NCBI GenBank assembly: GCA_028871265.1
Contig: JAGWNR010000027.1
Span: 1 to 7,755 of the forward strand
Length of the DNA stretch: 7,755 nt
From: Patescibacteria group bacterium
GTDB lineage: Bacteria > Patescibacteriota > Minisyncoccia > Phycocordibacterales > PALSA-1337
Reading direction: 5' to 3'
Shown here: positions 1 to 4,443 of the stretch, in pieces
Numbering within the stretch: the stretch's first letter is position 1
Layout of the letters: each line of letters opens with the position of its first letter
Program-made: the position numbers and the translations under genes
Notes under the pieces: generated by a model
What the model was told of the DNA's origin: nothing
The model's database searches: none
The model's input: the letters and a program-made list of their open reading frames with translations, nothing else

Positions 1-254
1 TTCTGCGTTCAAGTAATTTCAAGAAGCAATTTTGCATTTTGTCGAAAAAAATCCAACAAAAGACGTTTGAACGCCTAGAAATTTTTAAAGGTGATCGTTT
101 TTATCCTCTTCTAAACAACCATTCACTTCATGGTGAATACCAAGGTTGTCGAAGTATCAATATAACTGGCGATTTACGGGTTATTTATAAAGATATTAAT
201 GATTCGACCTGTATTTTGCTTGAGATTGGCACGCATGGACAATTGTATGAATAA
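1..254 (+). CDS. YafQ/RelE-like type II toxin (mRNA interferase), 5' truncated by window edge
   Basis: The open frame runs from the left edge (first whole codon at 3) to TAA at 252-254, giving about 83 visible residues. A TTG at 39 could be read as a start, but the upstream codons read LRSSNFKKQF, which matches the N-terminal SxxFKKxxK region of YafQ-family toxins, so the true start lies outside the window. The core has the family signature: a NNHSLHG block, GCRSINITGDLR, then a C-terminal GTHGQLY block whose His corresponds to the catalytic His of YafQ. Family members are ribosome-associated endoribonucleases that cut mRNA and are neutralised by a DinJ/RelB-type antitoxin. The antitoxin would be expected just upstream, off the window. 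The Asp-Trp pair usual in the core is Asp-Leu here (GDLR), so activity could be altered. Family assignment is strong; function is inferred. Confidence 0.85.
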   Translation, partial: LRSSNFKKQFCILSKKIQQKTFERLEIFKGDRFYPLLNNHSLHGEYQGCRSINITGDLRVIYKDINDSTCILLEIGTHGQLYE

Positions 255-271
255 GTATAACTTGTTATAAT
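243..271 (+). promoter_or_regulatory. Sigma70-like promoter for the NUDIX gene, predicted leaderless
   Basis: The -35 is TTGTAT (243-248), the spacer is 17 bp, and the -10 is a perfect TATAAT (266-271) preceded by an extended TG motif (263-264). The last -10 base lies 7 nt before the ATG at 278, so transcription should start at or next to the start codon. No Shine-Dalgarno sequence is present. The -35 overlaps the end of the toxin gene. Confidence 0.75.
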
Positions 272-277
272 TTTCCC

Positions 278-733
278 ATGAAAAAAATCAGCGCCGGACT
301 ACTCATGTATCGAATAAAAAACGGTGTGACCGAAGTATTGCTGGTGCATCCGGGCGGCCCTTTCTATAAAAACAAAGATGATGGCGTTTGGGATATTCCG
401 AAAGGCGAATCGGAAGATCATGAAAAGGATTTGTTAGAAGTAGCAAAGCGTGAATTCGAAGAAGAAATCGGTTGGAAACCGGTCGGTGATTTCAAATCGA
501 TCGGTACTTGTGAGAGACCGAACAAAATTGTTCATGCTTGGACCTTCCAAGGCGACTGCGATCCAGCAACTATAAAGAGCAACACCTGCATGGTGGAATG
601 GCCACCAAAATCTGGCAAACAAATTGAAATTCTCGAGGTTGATCGAGCGGGCTTCTTTGATATGTCGACGGCAAAGCAAAAAGTATGGCCATATCTAGTA
701 CCGCTCATTGAAATGTTTGAACGAATGATGTAG
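278..733 (+). CDS. NUDIX hydrolase, COG4119-like predicted NTP pyrophosphohydrolase
   Basis: This 151-aa protein probably hydrolyses a nucleoside diphosphate linked to another group; the substrate cannot be read from sequence. The N-terminus (KKISAGLLMYR, then LLVHPGGPFY near 21-30, WDIPKGE near 38-44) and the late SNTCMVEWPPKSG block (101-113) match a compact family I know as COG4119. The Nudix box spans G43-W66 and ends in a canonical REFEEEIGW, giving metal-binding Glu at 59, 62 and 63. The box is 24 rather than 23 residues: there are eight residues instead of seven between E49 and R58. The start at 278 is fixed by the family N-terminus and by the promoter 7 nt upstream. It is followed after 31 nt by the Cys-rich gene and probably shares its mRNA. 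A housecleaning role, such as removal of Ap4A-like or damaged nucleotides, is inference. Confidence 0.9.
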   Translation: MKKISAGLLMYRIKNGVTEVLLVHPGGPFYKNKDDGVWDIPKGESEDHEKDLLEVAKREFEEEIGWKPVGDFKSIGTCERPNKIVHAWTFQGDCDPATIKSNTCMVEWPPKSGKQIEILEVDRAGFFDMSTAKQKVWPYLVPLIEMFERMM

Positions 734-764
734 ACTCTGAATAAATTTAAACGAAAGGTTCTTT

Positions 765-1091
765 ATGAAAAGATCAATAATTGAACACACCCGTCCGCCG
801 GGATTTAAAGGTGGCCCGCATCCGCACGAGCGGTTTCAAAAGGATGGTGTGAAAGGCACCAAGACATGTGAAGCTCATGTGCCACCGCCACATGGTCCGA
901 TAGTTGCACTTATGGATAACGGAGACAATGATGACGAGCGGATATGTCAATGTAGTTGTCATAATCGAGCACCATCTCGACAATGTGATCCACCATGTTG
1001 CTCGATTTCGCCTTGTGGTTTACGGATCAAGGCTGGTCAAATGGTTGGTCATATTACAGGTTGTGAAAAATGCAGAACAATCGGCGAATAA
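765..1091 (+). CDS. Cys/His-rich hypothetical protein, probable zinc-binding
   Basis: This 108-aa protein is not assigned to a named family. It carries 10 Cys, mostly in the C-terminal half: a CQCSCH cluster near 61-66, CDPPCC near 73-78, then C-x4-C-x11-H-x3-C-x2-C, which fits a C2HC-like zinc finger. The N-terminal part is rich in Pro, Gly and His (GPHPHERF, HVPPPHGP) and looks disordered. The start is supported by AAAGG (754-758) six bases before the ATG. The gap to the NUDIX stop is 31 nt with no promoter of the type used elsewhere in the window, and a strong terminator follows, so it is likely the second gene of that unit. The overlapping frame from 904 gives an unstructured hydrophobic peptide and crosses the terminator, so it is a shadow. 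Metal binding is inferred from residue spacing only. Confidence 0.65.
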   Translation: MKRSIIEHTRPPGFKGGPHPHERFQKDGVKGTKTCEAHVPPPHGPIVALMDNGDNDDERICQCSCHNRAPSRQCDPPCCSISPCGLRIKAGQMVGHITGCEKCRTIGE

Positions 1092-1120
1092 GCCGAGCCA
1101 TAAAGTTATCTTTACTCAAA

Positions 1121-1149
1121 CGTCGGAAGAAATTCCGGCGCTTTTTCTT
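1121..1149 (+). terminator. Intrinsic terminator after the NUDIX/Cys-rich unit
   Basis: Arms CGTCGGAA (1121-1128) and TTCCGGCG (1133-1140) form an 8-bp stem, one pair being G-T, closed by a GAAA tetraloop. It is followed by CTTTTTCTT. It lies 30 nt after the stop at 1091 and is oriented for plus-strand transcription. Confidence 0.85.
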
Positions 1150-1214
1150 GATCAAAACTTTTTAAAAGTCAAGTGCACAATCAACAAAAATTTTATGAAT
1201 TTTTTAATATTTTT

Positions 1215-1245
1215 TTATACGGATTTTAACTCGCTTCGATATAAT
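1215..1245 (+). promoter_or_regulatory. Promoter for the 1253 gene, predicted leaderless or near-leaderless
   Basis: A perfect TATAAT (1240-1245) lies just before the coding region. The best -35 is weak (TTATAC at 1215-1220, 19-bp spacer) in a very AT-rich stretch. A start 7-8 nt after the -10 would be at 1252-1253, which removes the ATG at 1247 from the transcript and selects the ATG at 1253. There is no Shine-Dalgarno sequence. Confidence 0.6.
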
Positions 1246-1252
1246 AATGTGT

Positions 1253-1684
1253 ATGAATGAGGAACGTGCATCATTTGAGGCATTTTATAAAAATATTGGC
1301 AAGATTTATTGCCCTTATTTCAAGGATTATATTCATTTTACCGATGTTGGTATTGATCATTTGCGATTTAAAAACAAATTTACCTTGAGGACAGAAAAAG
1401 ATCGTGATATGAGAATAAAAATGCTACCACGAGCTATACATCTCATTGGTAAAACGGTTACTCTACAGAATCGATCATATCGTAGACGCTTTGAGACTAG
1501 ATATATTAATTCAAGAAAAGAAAATATTTTAACTGATGTAAAATATTATGAATTTGTTGCCATTATTGAGGAACGACATATACGAGTCGTAATCAAGCAA
1601 ATTGAAAATAAGGAAAAGGTATTTCTGAGTGTAATACCACTTTTCAAACAAAAAATGCCACTCGAAGAAAGTGACATTCTTTGA
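1253..1684 (+). CDS. Hypothetical protein, possible BECR-fold (phage barnase/EndoU/RelE-like) nuclease relative
   Basis: This is a 143-aa soluble protein starting MNEERASF and ending at TGA 1682-1684. The frame also has an ATG at 1247, but the TATAAT at 1240-1245 would start transcription around 1252-1253, so I prefer the second ATG. The order of conserved-looking blocks is IYCPYF then VGIDHL near residues 18-37, an Arg-rich RIKMLPRAIHLI block near 54-65, YYEFVAIIEE near 98-107, IRVVIKQIE, and FLSVIP. This resembles small CPR and phage proteins that some annotations place with PBECR/BECR nuclease domains, with the GxxHL helix and the terminal strands as the shared part. The resemblance is from memory and weak, so no activity is assigned. 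It is AT-richer than its neighbours, stands alone on the plus strand, and is followed directly by a large hairpin. Confidence 0.75.
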   Translation: MNEERASFEAFYKNIGKIYCPYFKDYIHFTDVGIDHLRFKNKFTLRTEKDRDMRIKMLPRAIHLIGKTVTLQNRSYRRRFETRYINSRKENILTDVKYYEFVAIIEERHIRVVIKQIENKEKVFLSVIPLFKQKMPLEESDIL

Positions 1685-1685
1685 A

Positions 1686-1734
1686 AGCATTTGGTTACAG
1701 CGAATAGCCGTGCTGGGTAACCCCCCCAAATGCT
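1686..1734 (+). other. Large imperfect hairpin with a C7 tract, immediately after the 1253 gene
   Basis: AGCATTTGGTTAC (1686-1698) is complementary to GTAACC (1717-1722) plus AAATGCT (1728-1734), a 13-bp stem interrupted only by five extra C of a C7 run (1721-1727). CAGC/GCTG can close the apex instead. No T tract follows, so it is not a normal intrinsic terminator. CCCCAAATG (1724-1732) can alternatively pair with CATTTGGGG at 1773-1781, giving two mutually exclusive folds. It could be a 3'-UTR structure, an ncRNA, or a relic of a palindromic element. Confidence 0.5.
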
Positions 1735-1809
1735 ACTTTAAATATAGCAAATCAAATCATATTGTCAACGCACATTTGGGGAAATCGTCATGCATTATAA
1801 ACATGAATG

Positions 1810-1837
1810 AAAAAAGCGTGCCCGTGGACACGCTTTT
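1810..1837 (-). terminator. Intrinsic terminator, strongest on the minus strand, possibly bidirectional
   Basis: AAAAGCGTG (1812-1820) and CACGCTTTT (1829-1837) form a perfect 9-bp stem around an 8-nt loop. Read on the minus strand the stem ends in six T (1815-1810); on the plus strand only four T are followed by AAATT. It would suit the convergent minus-strand ORF ending at 1868 and might also stop the 1253 transcript. A second small hairpin, CCGAG/CTCGG (1845-1860), sits between it and that ORF. Confidence 0.7.
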
Positions 1838-1867
1838 AAATTATCCGAGTTCCTTCTCGGCAGGACG

Positions 1868-2098
1868 TTAAGGTTTACACAGAACTGGATCAATGGCTAT
1901 TAGCATGCCCCTGCTTTGGAAAACAGATACGCCGTTTCCTTTGACAGTTTTTGGTTGGTATACCCAGCCAAGGCTTTCATCTCCAGCAGTCCACCAGATA
2001 ATTTCTGATTTTAAGCTACACCTAACGTGGTTTGCTGTCAATAATTCCTCGATATTTCTTTGTGTTATAGATATCGCCTTGTATATTGTGCCATGCAA
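1868..2098 (-). CDS. Possible small minus-strand gene, function unknown
   Basis: The frame encodes 76 residues from a TTG at 2098-2096 to TAA at 1870-1868. No family is recognised. The translation is protein-like, with a WW pair in EIIWWTAGDESLGW and a C-terminal SRGMLIAIDPVLCKP, mixed codon use and no low-complexity stretch. Support comes from the terminator 30 nt downstream, whose T tract is on the minus strand, and from the lack of any other gene for about 440 bp. A GATAAT -10-like box (2125-2120, minus) could drive it, overlapping the smc promoter. Against it: there is no ATG or GTG start (the frame continues upstream to a stop near 2137 without one), no clear Shine-Dalgarno sequence, and no family resemblance. 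It could be a decayed gene or chance. The competing plus-strand frames here run into smc and look like shadows. Confidence 0.4.
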   Translation of the reverse strand: MHGTIYKAISITQRNIEELLTANHVRCSLKSEIIWWTAGDESLGWVYQPKTVKGNGVSVFQSRGMLIAIDPVLCKP

Positions 2099-2112
2099 AA
2101 CGGCTTTAAACT

Positions 2113-2121
2113 TGCTACAAT
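2113..2121 (+). promoter_or_regulatory. Extended -10 promoter for smc, predicted leaderless
   Basis: TGC followed by TACAAT (2116-2121) forms an extended -10. The hexamer ends 7 nt before the ATG at 2128, the same geometry as the NUDIX, uvrB and 6706 promoters. No convincing -35 lies 16-18 bp upstream, which extended -10 promoters can tolerate. No ribosome binding site is present. Confidence 0.65.
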
Positions 2122-2127
2122 TATCGC

Positions 2128-4377
2128 ATGTATCTCAAAAGTCTGGAAATCAACGGCTTCAAATCGTTCGCTAAAAAGGCGGCACTTTCTTTTGATACAC
2201 CGATTACCGGCATTGTCGGGCCAAATGGCAGCGGCAAATCAAATGTGGCCGAATCGTTTCGGTTCGTTCTGGGCGAGCAATCGATCAAATCTATGCGTGG
2301 CAAGCGCGGTGAGGATCTGATTTGGAACGGCGCAGATGGCGGCGGCAAAATGAATCGCGCCAGTGTCAGAGCGACTTTTGATAACTCCAAGAGACTTTTC
2401 AATATTGATTTCGACGAAGTTTCTCTGGAGCGTGTCGTTCATCGCGACAATACCAACGAATATTTGATCAACGGCAGTCCGGCCAGGCTAAAAGACATCA
2501 CCGAGCTTTTGGCGGCGGCGCATATCGGTGCATCTGGTCATCACATCATTTCTCAAGGTGAAGCCGACCGAATTCTCTCTGCCAATATTATGGAACGTCG
2601 CGAGATGATCGAGGACGCGCTGGGACTTAAAATATATCAATACAAAAAAATCGAGAGTCAGCGCAAGCTGGAAAAGACTGAGGAAAATATGAAGCAAGTG
2701 GAGTCGCTCCGACGTGAGATTGCGCCGCATTTGAAATTTCTGAAAAAGCAGGTTGAGAAGATTGAAAAGGCCGAGGAAATGCGCAATGAATTGCGCGGTA
2801 TCTACAAGGAATATTTCAAGCGTGAAGAGGACTTTATTCGTGTCGAAAAAGCGCGGATTATTCATGAAAAGGAAAAGCCGGAAGCCGATGCCCGCCGGTT
2901 TGACAGGGAGCTAGTGGAGGCCAAGAGTATTTTGGAAGCGTCGAAAAACAAAGATGCCGCCAGCGCCGAGCTGATTCTGCTTGAGAATGAGCTTGCCACA
3001 TGTCGCAGAGAAAAGGATGAGTTTAATCGAAAGCTGGGTGGTATCGAGGGTGAAATTGCCGCGGCACATCGCGTTATCGCCAAAGAAAAAGAAAAACACA
3101 GCAAGGATGAATTCAAGACGGTTCTTTTAAAAGACGTCGAAGGTGTGGCGCAAAATATTGAAGAGCTTGGTAATTTGACCGATGCAAAATCGCTTTTTGA
3201 TCAAGTTAAAAAATTGCTCCGGACTTTCATTGCTTCACACAGAGATGCACAAGATTCAGCCTTGATCGCCGAGACAGAAAAGGAAATCGTGATAATGAAA
3301 GAAAAAAAGTCTGCGCTTGAGCTTGATCTAAAAAAGATTTCTGAAAAGGAAACAGCCGTCGAGGAAAATTATCACGCTCTGCGCCAAAAGATCGAGTCGG
3401 AAAAAGATAAAAATCGTGATGCCGAAAAAAATATGTTTCGAATTATTGCGGCGCAAAATGAGGTGCGGACGATTTTGGCGCAACTGAAATCCAGAGAGGA
3501 TATTATTGCTGCTACTGAAATTGCTATGAAGCGTGAATTTGAAGAGGCCTATATGGTTATCGGCAGGGAAGTTTCTGAATACCAGGATTTTGTGGTGGCT
3601 GGCGAAGAGTCTAGGACAGCGCAGGAAGAGCGTCGCAAACAGATCGAAAAGCTCAAGATTCGCATCGAGGATGCCGGTGGTGCCGGCTCCGGTGCGGATG
3701 TGATGAAGGAATTCAAGGAGACCGAAGAGCGCGACATCCATCTGTCGCACGAGCTTGCTGATCTCGAGGCTTCAAAGGCGTCACTAGAAAAACTCATTGC
3801 CGATCTAGACGCGCGCATTGATTTCGAATTCAAGGACGGCATACTGAAAATCAACGCGCAGTTTCAACAATTTTTTGCTCTGATGTTTGGTGGCGGCACG
3901 GCGTCGCTGTCAGTGGTAAAGGAAAAAAGGAGAAAGAAGAAAAGTGATTTAGATGGGCTCATTGGTGATGACCAAGAGACGAATATGTCTGACGAAGAAA
4001 CTGAGGGTGATGAAGAATCTCGTGAGGGGTTGGATATTAGTGTCAATTTGCCACGCAAAAAAGTAAAAGCACTCATGATGCTCTCTGGCGGCGAGCGTGC
4101 GCTAACTTCGATAGCACTTCTCTTTGCAATTTCTCAGGTCAATCCGCCACCATTTATTATTCTGGACGAGACTGATGCGGCTCTCGACGAAGCCAACAGC
4201 CGCAAATATGGCGATATGATCGAGAGTCTTTCCAAATATTCACAACTTATTTTGATCACGCATAATCGCGAAACCATGTCTCGTGCTGGCGTGCTCTACG
4301 GCGTCACTATGGGTGCAGACGGCGCTTCGAAACTCCTGTCGATTCAATTCGAAGAAGCGGTCAAGGTGGCGAAATGA
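2128..4377 (+). CDS. smc: Short SMC-like chromosome segregation ATPase lacking a recognisable hinge
   Basis: SMC proteins are ABC-type ATPases that dimerise to entrap and organise chromosomal DNA. The head motifs are intact: start MYLKSLEINGFKSF, Walker A GPNGSGKS (31-38), R-loop Arg57 in SMRGKRGEDLIW, Q-loop Q143 in ISQGE, signature LSGGE (652-656), Walker B FIILDE (676-681), D-loop ALD (685-687) and switch His712 in LITHN. Two long charged coiled coils lie at about 160-335 and 376-565. The protein is 749 aa against roughly 1150-1200 for usual bacterial SMC. The tip between the coils (about 332-376) has neither the roughly 150-residue glycine-rich hinge nor a Rad50 CxxC hook. A basic then acidic insert (598-633) precedes the signature. 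It stands alone with its own promoter and terminator; scpA and scpB are not in the window. A RecN/SbcC-type role is possible, but the N-terminus and the DETDAALDEAN block are SMC-like. Confidence 0.88.
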   Translation: MYLKSLEINGFKSFAKKAALSFDTPITGIVGPNGSGKSNVAESFRFVLGEQSIKSMRGKRGEDLIWNGADGGGKMNRASVRATFDNSKRLFNIDFDEVSLERVVHRDNTNEYLINGSPARLKDITELLAAAHIGASGHHIISQGEADRILSANIMERREMIEDALGLKIYQYKKIESQRKLEKTEENMKQVESLRREIAPHLKFLKKQVEKIEKAEEMRNELRGIYKEYFKREEDFIRVEKARIIHEKEKPEADARRFDRELVEAKSILEASKNKDAASAELILLENELATCRREKDEFNRKLGGIEGEIAAAHRVIAKEKEKHSKDEFKTVLLKDVEGVAQNIEELGNLTDAKSLFDQVKKLLRTFIASHRDAQDSALIAETEKEIVIMKEKKSALELDLKKISEKETAVEENYHALRQKIESEKDKNRDAEKNMFRIIAAQNEVRTILAQLKSREDIIAATEIAMKREFEEAYMVIGREVSEYQDFVVAGEESRTAQEERRKQIEKLKIRIEDAGGAGSGADVMKEFKETEERDIHLSHELADLEASKASLEKLIADLDARIDFEFKDGILKINAQFQQFFALMFGGGTASLSVVKEKRRKKKSDLDGLIGDDQETNMSDEETEGDEESREGLDISVNLPRKKVKALMMLSGGERALTSIALLFAISQVNPPPFIILDETDAALDEANSRKYGDMIESLSKYSQLILITHNRETMSRAGVLYGVTMGADGASKLLSIQFEEAVKVAK

Positions 4378-4380
4378 TTT

Positions 4381-4407
4381 AGCGGAGGTCTGATTTCTGC
4401 TTTTTTT
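4381..4407 (+). terminator. Intrinsic terminator of smc
   Basis: AGCGGA (4381-4386) pairs with TCTGCT (4396-4401), with one G-T pair, around a 9-nt loop and runs into seven T (4401-4407). It begins 4 nt after the smc stop codon, and the uvrB -35 begins 2 nt after the T tract. Confidence 0.75.
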
Positions 4408-4408
4408 G

Positions 4409-4437
4409 TTGTCATCGAGCTTTTTATGCGTTATATT
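4409..4437 (+). promoter_or_regulatory. Sigma70-like promoter for uvrB, predicted leaderless; decides the start codon
   Basis: The -35 is TTGTCA (4409-4414, five of six consensus bases), the spacer is 17 bp, and the -10 is TATATT (4432-4437). The -10 ends 7 nt before the ATG at 4444. The in-frame ATG at 4426 lies inside the spacer, upstream of the predicted transcript start, so it cannot be used from this promoter. Confidence 0.8.
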
Positions 4438-4443
4438 CAAGTG

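Noticed and set aside
1081..1096. TCGGC/GCCGA hairpin at the stop of the Cys-rich gene as a terminator
   Set aside because: Only 5 bp with no following T tract; the hairpin at 1121-1140 is the better terminator.
904..1260. 118-aa plus-strand frame overlapping the Cys-rich gene
   Set aside because: The translation is low-complexity hydrophobic, it runs through a strong intrinsic terminator and into the next promoter, and it has no ribosome binding site.
1686..1860. tRNA gene in the intergenic region
   Set aside because: No acceptor/T-arm pattern with a TTC motif and CCA-compatible stem could be assembled; the helices do not form a cloverleaf.
1671..1871. 66-aa plus-strand frame across the intergenic region
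   Set aside because: It spans the C7 hairpin and the terminator and shows no protein-like pattern or start signal.
1893..2320. Plus-strand frames of 93 and 86 aa running into smc
   Set aside because: They overlap the smc start in another frame and contradict the well-supported smc coding frame.
3328..3750. Long minus-strand frames opposite smc and uvrB
   Set aside because: They are antisense shadows of strongly identified genes, and their translations match no family.
4426..4443. Upstream in-frame ATG of uvrB adding MRYIQV
   Set aside because: It lies between the -35 and -10 of the promoter, so it is upstream of the predicted transcript start, and UvrB homologues begin near FxLxSxYxPxGDQP, matching the ATG at 4444.
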